Below, piece after piece: positions 55,358 to 64,000 of a stretch of 64,000 bases of DNA. The stretch's first letter is position 1; each line of letters begins with the position of its first letter. This stretch comes from Pseudomonas bubulae (GTDB lineage Bacteria; Pseudomonadota; Gammaproteobacteria; Pseudomonadales; Pseudomonadaceae). The DNA lies in NCBI RefSeq assembly GCF_900618535.1, contig NZ_UYJA01000007.1, positions 124,001 to 188,000 of the forward strand, written 5' to 3'. Made by a program: the position numbers and the translations under genes. Under the pieces are notes generated by a model. The model had not been told where the DNA came from. It saw only the letters and a list, made by a program, of their open reading frames with translations, and ran no database searches.

Positions 55358-58273
55358 TTATTCGCTATCCAGATGCAGTGGCGAGATTACCCGGCCGTCG
55401 CTCTCGGCTTGGCCCAGGGTGGCATCGATAAAGTACACGCGGTCATCCGCCAGCCCGCCCTTGTCCACCAGGTAGTCCTTGATGCTGCTTGCACGGTCTT
55501 GCCCCAGCTGACGCAACAACACTTCGCTTTTGCTCCAGAAGTCGATCAGTGCCGCGGTCATTTTGGCCGCGCGCTCGTCACGGCTCAGGTCTTTCCATTC
55601 AGCAGGCGGTTGCTGCTTGAGACGCGTGCGGTAGATACCTTCAAGTAACGGGCCTTTCTCATCGTCCGGCACGGTGAGCAAGCCGGCGCTGGCCGGTACT
55701 TTGTCGCCACGACGCTGGAGGATCTTGTAGTAGGTGTACTGGAACTCGCGCTCAAGACGTTCCTTGGCGATCAGAGGGCCATCGCTGCTCTGTGCGGCCG
55801 TACCTTCGATCTCCAGGCGTAAAGCCGGGCGTTCTTTCAGGGCCTGGGCCAGTGTGGTCAGGGCTTTTTGTGCCTCAGGGCTCAGCTCGCTTGATCCTGG
55901 GGCGAATGACACGGTGCCCAGGTCCTCGGCTCCACCGCCGCTGATCAGCCCGCCAATGAACTTGAAGGGCGCCTGGGCGGCACGCAGCACCAGGTTGCGT
56001 ACCGTTTGCCAGATAATCGGCATCACGCTGAACTGCGGGTTGTTGAGGTCGCCACTGATGGGCAGTTCAATGGATATCTTGCCGTCCGTGTCCTTGAGCA
56101 AGGCAATCGCCAGTTTGATCGGCAGATCCACGGCGTCCGGGCTGTCGACCTTTTCCCCCAGCTGCAATTGTTCAACCACGAGTTTGTTCTCGGCCTTGAG
56201 CTGGCCGTTGGTGATCAGGTAATGCAGGTCGAGGTTGAGACGACCCTTGCGGATGCGGTAACCGGCAAACTTCCCGGAGTAGGGGGTCAATGTGGTCAGT
56301 TCGACACGCTTGAAGCTGGTGGCGATATCCAGGCTGGCCATCGGGTCAAACGGGTTGACGCTGCCCTTGATGGTCACCGGCGCATAACGGTCGACCTTGC
56401 CTGCAATATTGACCGGGGCAGGTTTGGGGTTACGGCTGTCGATGGTGCCAATCAGGCCGTTGAGCTGTTGAACCGCGGTCTGGAAGTTGGGTGTCAGGCT
56501 GAAGTCGGCGAAATTCGCTGAACCATCGTTGATCGCAATTGCGCCGATGTGAATGCCCAGCGGTTTTTCCTTGCTGGCTGTGCCCTTGGCCGACGTACTG
56601 CCTGCAGGTTGCGGGATCAGCAGGTCATCGATATTGGTGGTGCGGTCATCGTTGATCATGAAGCGCACATAGGGCTTTTCGAAATTGACCCGTGCAAGCG
56701 AGAGGCTATCGCCGTGCTGGTACTTCAGATCCTCCAGCACCAGTTTTTGCCACTTCAGGAAGTCGCGGTTTTTCAGGGTGTCCAATGTGTGCAGTTGATC
56801 GATCTGGGCGCGGCCGGCCACGGTAAAGGCCAGGGGGGCGGTGCTTTTCAGATCAACCGCCAGGTCGCTACCAAGCATGCCGCTACGCAGCTCAAGGCGG
56901 ATAAACGGGTCGATATAGGCCTGGGCGATACGCAAGTCGATATCTTTGGTGTTGACCTTGAGCCTGGCGCTTACCGGGCTCAGGCTGACGTCGCCGCTGG
57001 CGGTGAGTTTGCCTTGCTTGCCCACGCCGGTGTCGAGGTTGAGGGTGAAAGGAGAACGGTTCAGGCTGTCGAAGTTTTTCAGGTTCAGGTTCAGCGGGCC
57101 GACCTCCAGCTCCACCGGGGTTTTGGGCTCCTTGTCGGCAAGGTGGATGCGATAGTCACGCAGGTCGACATCCTTGAGCAGCACGGCCCAGGGTTTGCTC
57201 GGCGCCACCGGGGCTGCTTTCGGTGCTTCGACGGTCACCACTTCTTCGGTTTTGGTCGATGGTTTGTCGGGCTGGCTGGCAAACAGCTTTTGCCAGTCAA
57301 GCTGGCCGTCTTTTTCGCGGGCGGCCCAGGTTTCGAGGTTCTGGCTGTTGATCTTGCCGACCACCACTTCCTGTTTGGCCAGGTCGACGCTGGTGTCGCT
57401 GACATCCAGGCGCTCCAGACGCACCAGCGGGCGGCCATCGGGGGCATTGATCTTGAGCGGTGCGATGCTGGCCGTGGCATTGCTCAGGAGCATTTCGGTT
57501 TCTTTGGACAGGTTCAGGGTGTAGTCGGTGCTGAAATTCAGTACGCCATCTTCCAGGGCCAGCGGTAATGCATCGCGCACATAGGGCCACCAGACTTTCA
57601 TCTTGCCGTCGGTGACTTTCAGTTTGCCGGTCGAGGTGATGGGTACCAGGCTCAGGGTGCCGGTCCAGTCGATCCGCCCGCCTGCAGGGCCTGCGGCCAC
57701 CAGGGTCATATCGGCGTTGTCATCGGGCAGGGTGCTGAGGTTTTTCAGCTCCAGGTCCATCGAGTCATAGAGGAATTCGATGGGTTCGCTGGGACGCATA
57801 TCGGTGAAGTGCAGGTAGCCACCCGCCAGCTTGATGTTGTCGATACGCAGCGGGAACGGTTTGCTCTCGGGATCGGCCGGGGTGGGCTCGCTCTCGGGCA
57901 GCTTGAACAGTTGTGTCAGGTTGAGCGTACCGTCCTTGTTGAACAGCAGCTCGGTTTTCGGTTTATCCAGCTGCACGTCGGCCAGGTGCAGGGCTTTTGT
58001 CCACAGGCTGTCGGCTTGCAGATTGGTGTACAGCCGCTCGAAGCCGACCTGTTCCTTGCCCGGTTCGCCGACTCTGAACCCCCACAGGGTCAGCTCAAGG
58101 CTGAAGGGGTTGAACTCCAGCCGGTCGAGTCTGGCGGGCACCGTGGCGTAGTTGGCCAGTTGCTGGTTGATGATGCGCAGGCCGATGCCCGGCAAGATCA
58201 GGAACCCAAGCACGCTGTAAAGTGCGATGGCAATCAGCACGGCGCCAAGGGCGCGGATCAATCCTTTGAGCAT
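55358..58273 (-). CDS. DUF748/AsmA-like envelope protein
   Basis: The 971-residue protein starts with one transmembrane helix (about residues 5-30) and continues as a very long beta-rich periplasmic part with repeated AsmA-like segments (LARLEFNPFSLELTLWGFRV-type). Near residue 790-830 is VSFAPGSSELSPEAQKALTTL, resembling the start of an OmpA-like peptidoglycan-binding domain. DUF748 proteins are AsmA relatives, a group now linked to lipid traffic between inner and outer membranes. That role is inferred here. The ATG at 58273 starts MLKGLIRALGAVL. Confidence 0.85.
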   Translation of the reverse strand: MLKGLIRALGAVLIAIALYSVLGFLILPGIGLRIINQQLANYATVPARLDRLEFNPFSLELTLWGFRVGEPGKEQVGFERLYTNLQADSLWTKALHLADVQLDKPKTELLFNKDGTLNLTQLFKLPESEPTPADPESKPFPLRIDNIKLAGGYLHFTDMRPSEPIEFLYDSMDLELKNLSTLPDDNADMTLVAAGPAGGRIDWTGTLSLVPITSTGKLKVTDGKMKVWWPYVRDALPLALEDGVLNFSTDYTLNLSKETEMLLSNATASIAPLKINAPDGRPLVRLERLDVSDTSVDLAKQEVVVGKINSQNLETWAAREKDGQLDWQKLFASQPDKPSTKTEEVVTVEAPKAAPVAPSKPWAVLLKDVDLRDYRIHLADKEPKTPVELEVGPLNLNLKNFDSLNRSPFTLNLDTGVGKQGKLTASGDVSLSPVSARLKVNTKDIDLRIAQAYIDPFIRLELRSGMLGSDLAVDLKSTAPLAFTVAGRAQIDQLHTLDTLKNRDFLKWQKLVLEDLKYQHGDSLSLARVNFEKPYVRFMINDDRTTNIDDLLIPQPAGSTSAKGTASKEKPLGIHIGAIAINDGSANFADFSLTPNFQTAVQQLNGLIGTIDSRNPKPAPVNIAGKVDRYAPVTIKGSVNPFDPMASLDIATSFKRVELTTLTPYSGKFAGYRIRKGRLNLDLHYLITNGQLKAENKLVVEQLQLGEKVDSPDAVDLPIKLAIALLKDTDGKISIELPISGDLNNPQFSVMPIIWQTVRNLVLRAAQAPFKFIGGLISGGGAEDLGTVSFAPGSSELSPEAQKALTTLAQALKERPALRLEIEGTAAQSSDGPLIAKERLEREFQYTYYKILQRRGDKVPASAGLLTVPDDEKGPLLEGIYRTRLKQQPPAEWKDLSRDERAAKMTAALIDFWSKSEVLLRQLGQDRASSIKDYLVDKGGLADDRVYFIDATLGQAESDGRVISPLHLDSE

Positions 58274-58361
58274 GTGGGGCGTCGTCTATAGCAGTCGGAA
58301 GTGCCTTGGAGTATGGCACGCGTTTCTGGTTCCGAGACGAACGCCGTATTGGGAGAATGGA

Positions 58362-59375
58362 TTAAAACTGAAGGATCAGGGTTTTCAGCGGTGGCTGCTG
58401 ATCCAGGGACGGGAAATCGCTGGCCGGACTCATGACCTGCCAGTCGCGAACCGGGCGGCCAGCTTTCTCGGCGCAACGCAAAACCTGCTCGCGCCAGTCG
58501 TCCATGCTGACCTTTGCCAGATTGTTGCAGCAGATCAATACGCCGTCTGGTGCGGTGGTCAGTACGGCCGGCTTGAGCAGGCTTTGGTAGTCGCGCAGCA
58601 GATCGACCGTGCCGAAGGCACTCTTGGCCCAGGCAGGCGGGTCGAGCAGCACGAGGTCGTATTCACGCTGATCCATGCGCGGGTAGGCAGGCAGCTTGTG
58701 ACGACGCTGAATGATTGGCAGACCGGCCAATTGGCGGATGGCCGCGAAATAGTCGGACTGTACGAATTTCATTTTTGGCAGTTCAGGGTTCAGCAGGCCG
58801 TTTTCGCGACCAACCGCCAGATTGCCTTCGGCGAAATCGAGGTTGCAGACTTCGCTGGCTCCACCTGCAGCGGCACTCAGGCCAACACCACAGGTGTAGG
58901 AGAACAGGTTGAGCACGCTTTTGCCGGCACTGTGCTGCTTGACCCAGCCACGGGCGTTGCGCAGGTCGAGAAACAACAGCGGGTCTTGCCCGGCATGGCG
59001 GCCGCGCACCCGGTACTTGAGGCCCCATTCGTGGCCGACGGTGTCTTCAAGGGCGGCGTCTTCGGCGCGGTACACGGTGTCTTCGCGGTCGATACGCGAG
59101 TTGCCCTGGGAGCGGTCGTTGTAGACCAGCAGCAGGTCGAGGCCCAGGTGGCGATTGATGGCTTCGTGCAGTTGCAGCAAGTCATCGCGCTCAAGACGTT
59201 GATGAAAGCTTTGTACCAGCAGTTGCGGGCCATAGCGGTCGATGGTCAGGCCGCCGGCGCCTTCCTGGCTGCCGTGGAACAGGCGATAGCAGTCGGTGCC
59301 CTGGGCGTGCAGTTCGGCCAACAGGTCGTGACGATTATCGAGGGCGGCGCGCAGCGCCTGATTCAAGGAAGACAT
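58362..59375 (-). CDS. Class I SAM-dependent methyltransferase, RlmI/RlmL-like
   Basis: A 337-residue protein with a short N-terminal region (GGLTIDRYGPQLLVQSF, as in RlmI central domains) and a C-terminal Rossmann methyltransferase: motif I VLNLFSYTCGVGLSAAAGG, acidic residue NLDFAEGNLAVGREN, motif IV DLVLLDPPAWAKS. Relatives (RlmI, RlmK) methylate cytosine or guanine of 23S rRNA. It lacks the N-terminal PUA domain of RlmI, so its exact target is uncertain. Confidence 0.85.
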   Translation of the reverse strand: MSSLNQALRAALDNRHDLLAELHAQGTDCYRLFHGSQEGAGGLTIDRYGPQLLVQSFHQRLERDDLLQLHEAINRHLGLDLLLVYNDRSQGNSRIDREDTVYRAEDAALEDTVGHEWGLKYRVRGRHAGQDPLLFLDLRNARGWVKQHSAGKSVLNLFSYTCGVGLSAAAGGASEVCNLDFAEGNLAVGRENGLLNPELPKMKFVQSDYFAAIRQLAGLPIIQRRHKLPAYPRMDQREYDLVLLDPPAWAKSAFGTVDLLRDYQSLLKPAVLTTAPDGVLICCNNLAKVSMDDWREQVLRCAEKAGRPVRDWQVMSPASDFPSLDQQPPLKTLILQF

Positions 59376-59459
59376 GCATTGCGCCTTGGGGGACAGATAA
59401 GGCGCGGCAGTTTAGCAGAATAGGGCTGGTGATTATTGCTGCGTTGCTCTTGTAGCCGC

Positions 59460-59512
59460 TGTGGGAGCGAGCCTGCTCGCGAAGGTCGTTCGCGAGCAGG
59501 CTCGCTCCCACA
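59460..59512. repeat. REP-type palindrome
   Basis: TGTGGGAGCGAGCCTGCTCG and its complement form a near-perfect hairpin with a short AAGGTCGTT spacer. Same family as 13645-13730 with base changes; it lies upstream of the methyltransferase gene and past the end of the thiolase gene. Confidence 0.8.
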
Positions 59513-59552
59513 GGATGGCTTGACCGGCAACAGAGTATCTACACGTTTTGCA

Positions 59553-60734
59553 TTACTCCCGCTCGATCGCCAGCGCTACGCCCTGACCACCGCCGATGCA
59601 CAAGGTGGCCAGGCCTTTTTTGGCTTCGCGCTTGAGCATTTCGTGAAGCAGGGTCACCAGGATCCGGCAACCTGACGCACCAATAGGGTGGCCAATGGCA
59701 ATTGCGCCGCCATTGACGTTGACCTTGCTCGCGTCCCATTGCAGTTCCTGGCCCACGGCCAGCGCTTGTGCGGCGAAGGCTTCGTTGGCTTCGATCAGGT
59801 CCAGTTGCTGCAAAGTCCAGCCGGCTTTGCTCAGGCAACGCTGGGTGGCACTGACCGGGCCGATGCCCATGATGGCCGGATCCACGCCGGCATTGGCGTA
59901 GGCTGCGATTTTGGCCAGCACCGGCAAGCCCAGGGCCTTGGCCTTGGCGGCGCTCATGAGCATGACCGCGGCTGCGCCGTCATTGAGTGAGGAGGCGTTC
60001 CCTGCGGTGACGGAACCGTCTTTTTTGAATGCGGGACGCAGTTTTGCCAACGATTCGGCGGTGGTGCCAGCGCGCGGTTGCTCGTCGGTAGTGAATGCGA
60101 TCGGATCGCCTTTGCGCTGCGGGATCAGGACGGGGGTGATTTCATCGACAAAGCGCCCGGCTTCAATCGCCGCAGTGGCTTTTTGCTGTGAGGCGGCGGC
60201 GAAGGCGTCTTGCGCTTCACGGCTGATGTCGTATTTAGCCACAAGGTTTTCGGCGGTAATGCCCATGTGGTAGTCGTTGAACGCATCCCACAGGCCATCG
60301 CTGATCATGGTGTCGACGATCTGACTGTGGCCCATGCGCAGACCGGTGCGGGCACCGGGCATGATGTAGTTGGACAGGCTCATGTTTTCCTGGCCGCCGG
60401 CGATGATCACCTCGGCATCGCCGCATCGAATGGCCTGGGCCCCCAGGTGCAGGGCCTTGAGGCCCGACCCGCAAACCTTGTTCAGGGTCAATGCCGGTAC
60501 CGCAAACGGCAGGCCGGCCTTGATTGCCGCCTGGCGGGCAGGGTTTTGCCCGGCACCGGCGGTCAGTACCTGACCCATGATCACTTCGTCGACCTGGGCG
60601 CCATCCAGGCCGGTTTGTGCGAGTAATTGGCGAATGACGGCGGCACCCAGTTCCACGGCAGGTACATGGGCCAGCGAACCTTGAAAGCTGCCAACGGCGG
60701 TGCGGGTAGCCGCAACGATTACGACGTCTTGCAT
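59553..60734 (-). CDS. Acetyl-CoA acetyltransferase (thiolase)
   Basis: The 393-residue thiolase II-type enzyme has the acylated Cys 88 in LNKVCGSGLKAL, the catalytic His in NVNGGAIAIGHPIGASG and the C-terminal Cys in TLCIGGGQG. It reversibly condenses two acetyl-CoA to acetoacetyl-CoA, used in ketone-body or short-chain fatty-acid metabolism. The start MQDVVIVAATRT at 60734 is fixed by homology; the frame extends upstream. atoB/phaA-type names are possible but not settled by sequence alone. Confidence 0.93.
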   Translation of the reverse strand: MQDVVIVAATRTAVGSFQGSLAHVPAVELGAAVIRQLLAQTGLDGAQVDEVIMGQVLTAGAGQNPARQAAIKAGLPFAVPALTLNKVCGSGLKALHLGAQAIRCGDAEVIIAGGQENMSLSNYIMPGARTGLRMGHSQIVDTMISDGLWDAFNDYHMGITAENLVAKYDISREAQDAFAAASQQKATAAIEAGRFVDEITPVLIPQRKGDPIAFTTDEQPRAGTTAESLAKLRPAFKKDGSVTAGNASSLNDGAAAVMLMSAAKAKALGLPVLAKIAAYANAGVDPAIMGIGPVSATQRCLSKAGWTLQQLDLIEANEAFAAQALAVGQELQWDASKVNVNGGAIAIGHPIGASGCRILVTLLHEMLKREAKKGLATLCIGGGQGVALAIERE

Positions 60735-60810
60735 TGCTTGAGTCCTCTTTATTCTTGGAGTGTTGTGTCCGGATTCAGGCGGGCATGGTGGCATAAATCG
60801 GTGTTGAGTT

Positions 60811-60877
60811 CATCGCGGGCAGGCCCGCTCCCACAAGAGCACCACAGATCCAGTGGGTGCGGGCCTGCCCGCGATGC
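60811..60877. repeat. REP-type palindrome
   Basis: CATCGCGGGCAGGCCCGCTC and its near-complement (GGGTGCGGGCCTGCCCGCGATG) flank about 22 bp between the thiolase and DUF2236 genes. The arms are a variant of the GTGGGAGCGGG family. Confidence 0.75.
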
Positions 60878-60891
60878 CAACGTAGCGGTTT

Positions 60892-61761
60892 TCAGCCAAG
60901 CCCCATGCGCCGTCGCGCCCGTTGTACCGAACCGTTGCGTACGGCCCAGCGCAGGATTGGCGCGGTGCTGTTGACCCCGGCCCGTACCCCTTTGCGAATC
61001 ATCGAGTGTTGTTGCAGCCCCAACTGGTCGCTGGCCCAGTCGGGCAGTAAATCGATCCCGGCCTGCATCATCAATGCACCAAATGGTTTGGCCAGCAGGC
61101 TGGGGGCAGGGGCGTTGAGCAGCAGGCGAATGACTTCACGGCTGCGCTCATCGCAAAGCAATTGCGGGCGAACGCTGTCGAGGTAATCGGCTACTTGCTG
61201 ACGTGAGCGCGGTACGTGGGTGGCGCCCAGGCGTTCAGCGATCATGGCGATTTCGTCGTAGTAGCGGTCCTGATCTTCAGCGGATAAATGCGGGTTGCGA
61301 TAGCGCAGGTGGGCGGCGAGAAAATTGCTGACTTCGGCCACATGCACCCAGGTCAGCAGCTCGGGGTCGCTGGCCGCATAGGGGCGGCCATCGAGACCGG
61401 TGCCGCTGACTTGCAGGTGGATGGTGTGCACTTTGTCGATCAGCCAGTTGGCATCGCCAGTGGCGCCGAAGGTGGTACCTGAAATGAACTGCCCGGTGCG
61501 GCGTAGCCGACCCAGCATGTCTTCGCGGAAACTGGAGTGGTCCCACACCCCGGCCAGGGCCAGTGGGTGCAAGGCTTGCAGCATCAAGGCGCTGATGCCG
61601 CCAATCAGCATGCTGGTGAAGTCACCGTGGACCTGCCAACTGATGGAGTCCGGGCCGAACAGGCCGGGGTCGCCCTTGGGGTTTTCGAGGTCGAGCTTGC
61701 CGAGGGAAAGCCCGGTCAGGCTCATGATCTGGCGCTCGATGGGGCGGCGGATAAATTCCAT
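60892..61761 (-). CDS. DUF2236 (MpaB/rubber-oxygenase-like) protein
   Basis: A 289-residue protein of the DUF2236 family, which includes heme-dependent latex-clearing oxygenase Lcp and fungal MpaB. Recognisable segments are MLQALHPLALAGVWDHSSFREDMLGRLRRT and a central histidine-containing VHTIHLQVSGTGLDGRPYAASDPELLTWVHVAEV. Most bacterial members have no assigned substrate, so oxygenase activity is only a family-level inference. Confidence 0.8.
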   Translation of the reverse strand: MEFIRRPIERQIMSLTGLSLGKLDLENPKGDPGLFGPDSISWQVHGDFTSMLIGGISALMLQALHPLALAGVWDHSSFREDMLGRLRRTGQFISGTTFGATGDANWLIDKVHTIHLQVSGTGLDGRPYAASDPELLTWVHVAEVSNFLAAHLRYRNPHLSAEDQDRYYDEIAMIAERLGATHVPRSRQQVADYLDSVRPQLLCDERSREVIRLLLNAPAPSLLAKPFGALMMQAGIDLLPDWASDQLGLQQHSMIRKGVRAGVNSTAPILRWAVRNGSVQRARRRMGLG

Positions 61762-61813
61762 TATGCCTTTCTCGATGGTGCCAGCCAGTCGATGAAAACT
61801 GGCTGGCTATCAA

Positions 61814-63478
61814 TCACCCGCGGTGACGGCCGCGGAAGTAGTTGATCAGGCCCTGGGTCGACGCATCGTCGGCAGGCTCTTCCTGGATACCGGTCAGGCG
61901 GTTGTATACGCCCTTGCCCAGCTCCTTGCCCAGTTCAACACCCCATTGGTCGAAGGCGTTGATGCCCCAGATCACGCTTTGCACAAACACTTTGTGTTCG
62001 TACAGCGCCACCAGTGCACCCAGACGGCGCGGGCTGATGCGTTCCACCACCAGGGTATTGCTCGGGCGGTTGCCCGGGATCACCTTGTGCGGCGCCAGTT
62101 TTTTAACTTCTTCTTCGCTCATGCCCTTGTCGCGCAGTTCAGCTTCGGCTTCTGCGCGGGTTTTACCCAGCATCAGCGCCTGGCTTTGCGACAGGCAGTT
62201 GGCATACAGCCATTGATGGTGGTCGGACACCGGGTTGAAGCTGACAATCGGCACGATAAAGTCGGCCGGGATCAGTTGGGTGCCTTGGTGCAGCAATTGG
62301 TGGTACGCATGCTGACCGTTGCAGCCCACTCCACCCCAGATCACCGGGCCAGTATCGGTTGACACCGGAGTGCCGTCCTGGCGCACGCTCTTGCCGTTGG
62401 ATTCCATATCCAGCTGTTGCAAGTGCTTGGTGATGTTGCGCAGGTAGTGGTCGTACGGCAGGATCGCGTGGCTTTGCGCGCCCCAGAAGTTGCCATACCA
62501 CACGCCCAGTGCGGCCATCAGTACCGGCATGTTCTGCTCGAACGGAGCAGTCTGGAAGTGCTGGTCCATGCTGTAGGCACCGGACAGCAGCTCTTTGAAG
62601 TTGGACATGCCGATGGCCAGGGCAATTGGCAGACCGATGGCCGACCACAGCGAGTAACGCCCGCCGACCCAGTCCCACATCGGGAAGATGTTTTCTTCTC
62701 GAATACCGAATGCCACGGCTGCCGCGTTGTTGCTCGATACGGCGATAAAGTGGCGATGCAGCTCAGCTTCAGAACCGCCCTGAGCCAGGTACCACGCCCG
62801 TGCCGCCTGGGCGTTTTTCAGGGTTTCGAGGGTATTGAAGGACTTTGACGAAACAATAAACAGCGTGGTTTCAGCGCGCAGTTTTGCGGTCAGTTCATGG
62901 AACTCACTGCCGTCGATGTTCGCCAGGTAATGGCAGCGCACACCTTTTTGCGCGTAGGACAGCAGCGCTTCAGAAACCAGCTCAGGGCCGAGGAACGAGC
63001 CGCCGATGCCGATATTGACGATGTCGGTGATTGGCTTCTCGGTGTAACCGCGCCACAGACCGTCGTGAATCCGGCCGACCAGCTCGGTCATCTGGTTCAG
63101 GACTTTATGCACCTCGGGCATGATGTTCACGCCGTTGACCGACAGTTTGTCGGCAACCGGACGGCGCAACGCGGTGTGCAGGGCCGGGCGACCTTCAGAG
63201 GCGTTGACGATTTCACCGCCGAACAGCGATTTGATCGCGCCTTTGAGGTCGACCTCATTGGCGAGGTCGACCAGAAGGTCGCGGGTCTCGTTGGTGATCA
63301 GGTTTTTCGAGTAGTCCAGAAACAGCCCGCAGCTGCTCAGGGTGAATTCTTCAAAACGTTTCGGGTTGCTGTTAAACGCGTCACGCATGCTGAAGTTTTG
63401 CATGCTGGCACGGTGAAGTTTCAACGCTTGCCAAGCGGGCAGAGCGGTAACGTCGTGAGGGGTGCGGTAGTACGCCAT
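61814..63478 (-). CDS. pgi: Glucose-6-phosphate isomerase
   Basis: The 554-residue enzyme interconverts glucose-6-phosphate and fructose-6-phosphate. Motifs are DIVNIGIGGSFLGPELVSEAL, FPMWDWVGGRYSLWSAIGLPIAL and the C-terminal VFVQSVIWGINAFDQWGVELGK. The length is normal. panC lies upstream on the same strand after 265 bp, the conserved Pseudomonas order. Confidence 0.97.
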   Translation of the reverse strand: MAYYRTPHDVTALPAWQALKLHRASMQNFSMRDAFNSNPKRFEEFTLSSCGLFLDYSKNLITNETRDLLVDLANEVDLKGAIKSLFGGEIVNASEGRPALHTALRRPVADKLSVNGVNIMPEVHKVLNQMTELVGRIHDGLWRGYTEKPITDIVNIGIGGSFLGPELVSEALLSYAQKGVRCHYLANIDGSEFHELTAKLRAETTLFIVSSKSFNTLETLKNAQAARAWYLAQGGSEAELHRHFIAVSSNNAAAVAFGIREENIFPMWDWVGGRYSLWSAIGLPIALAIGMSNFKELLSGAYSMDQHFQTAPFEQNMPVLMAALGVWYGNFWGAQSHAILPYDHYLRNITKHLQQLDMESNGKSVRQDGTPVSTDTGPVIWGGVGCNGQHAYHQLLHQGTQLIPADFIVPIVSFNPVSDHHQWLYANCLSQSQALMLGKTRAEAEAELRDKGMSEEEVKKLAPHKVIPGNRPSNTLVVERISPRRLGALVALYEHKVFVQSVIWGINAFDQWGVELGKELGKGVYNRLTGIQEEPADDASTQGLINYFRGRHRG

Positions 63479-63743
63479 CGCTGCGGATATCCTTTTTGCT
63501 TGAACTGCCTTTGGACACTGAAAACACCTGCGCCTGGTTTTTCTTGTTCAGGCGTTCGGTCGGTCTGATTCTGCACGTTAACTGGAAGCAGGGCGATTAC
63601 AGTAACCTTCGCGCCTGCTTCTGTCTTGGCTTTGTCTGACACCGAGAAGTAACTTTTGTCACAGTTACGTCACAGCAGGTGAAACGTTTCAGTTTTTCTT
63701 TATGGAGTGCGGGTCATTCCGCGGTTCCGCACAGGCGACTCTG
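63479..63743. other. Intergenic region between pgi and panC
   Basis: The 265-bp region presumably holds the pgi promoter. No hairpin with a T-run or additional gene was recognised. Confidence 0.4.
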
Positions 63744-64000
63744 TCAGAGCGCGCTGTCGAGATTAAGATGTACGTTGTCGATCAAACGGGTGGCACCCAG
63801 GAAGGCCGCAACCAGAATTACCAGGTCGCGATCAGTCGCCTGCGCCGGTAGCAAGGTCTGTGCGTGGCGCACTTCCAGGTAGTCCGGACGAAAACCAATG
63901 GCTTCGATTTGCGCCAGATGCTGGCGCACCAGGGCCGGGTAGTCGCGCTCACCGGCTTCGATGGCGCGCGCCATTTCACTCAGGTGACGGTACAGCGCTG
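63744..64000 (-). CDS. panC: Pantothenate synthetase PanC (C-terminal part, cut by window end)
   Basis: About 85 C-terminal residues are visible: ALYRHLSEMARAIEAGERDY ... FRPDYLEVRHAQTLLPAQATDRDLVILVAAFLGATRLIDNVHL. These match the C-terminal domain of pantoate--beta-alanine ligase, which makes pantothenate for CoA. The frame is open to the window edge, so the N-terminal ATP-binding domain lies beyond 64000. Its position next to pgi fits the panB-panC-pgi order of Pseudomonas. Confidence 0.9.
   Translation of the reverse strand, partial: ALYRHLSEMARAIEAGERDYPALVRQHLAQIEAIGFRPDYLEVRHAQTLLPAQATDRDLVILVAAFLGATRLIDNVHLNLDSAL

Overview
The window reads as a Pseudomonas chromosome, most likely of the fluorescens lineage. 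From about 22 kb rightwards the gene order lldR - smpB - ratA - ratB - bamE - fur - recN - grpE - dnaK - dnaJ - dapB - carA - carB - greA - yhbY - rlmE - ftsH - folP - glmM - tpiA - secG - tRNA-Leu - tRNA-fMet - rimP - nusA - infB - rbfA - truB - rpsO - pnp ... pgi - panC matches the order known from P. aeruginosa. Short palindromic REP-type repeats typical of fluorescent pseudomonads sit between several genes. The genus call is firm; the species is not resolved.

Region 1 (1-12.7 kb) is the right-hand part of a genomic island inserted at the 3' end of the tmRNA gene ssrA. It starts inside a BREX phage-defence locus (the end of pglZ, then brxL). Next come a small membrane protein, a RadC-like JAB protein and a glycine-zipper protein with a CxxC pair at each end. 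A complete IS481-family element (4784-5985) follows, with 27-bp inverted repeats and a CTAAG target duplication. Next is a tightly coupled two-gene module: a nitrilase-fold protein with an intact Glu-Lys-Cys triad, and a 1039-residue Rad50/SMC-like ATPase with a CPIC zinc hook and a long N-terminal extension. The island closes with a P4-type tyrosine integrase facing away from ssrA, preceded by four copies of a 10-bp motif. The nitrilase/SMC pair is the best candidate for a poorly described defence system; it resembles the effector-plus-SMC layout of Lamassu-type systems.

Region 2 (12.7-22.4 kb) holds ssrA (tag ANDETYEGQALAA), a small secreted protein and a lactate-use cluster. The cluster reads lldP - lutA - lutB - lutC - FAD/Fe-S D-lactate dehydrogenase leftwards, with lldR diverging and a 15-bp palindromic operator between lldP and lldR.

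Region 3 (22.4-33.2 kb) carries smpB, an Na+-dependent transporter, ratA/ratB, bamE, fur, recN (with a LexA box) and the heat-shock group grpE-dnaK-dnaJ followed by dapB. Two near-consensus sigma-32 promoters are visible, one before grpE and one overlapping the grpE stop codon just before dnaK.

Region 4 (33.2-54.5 kb) is the housekeeping core: carA-carB-greA (with a leader ORF and attenuator-like hairpin before carA), RNA modification, ftsH-folP-glmM-tpiA-secG, two tRNAs, and the rimP-nusA-infB-rbfA-truB-rpsO-pnp transcription, translation and RNA-decay cluster.

Region 5 (54.5-64 kb) contains a BON-domain periplasmic protein behind a sigma-54-type promoter, a DUF748/AsmA-like envelope protein, an RlmI-like methyltransferase, a thiolase, a DUF2236 protein, pgi, and the 3' part of panC cut by the window edge.
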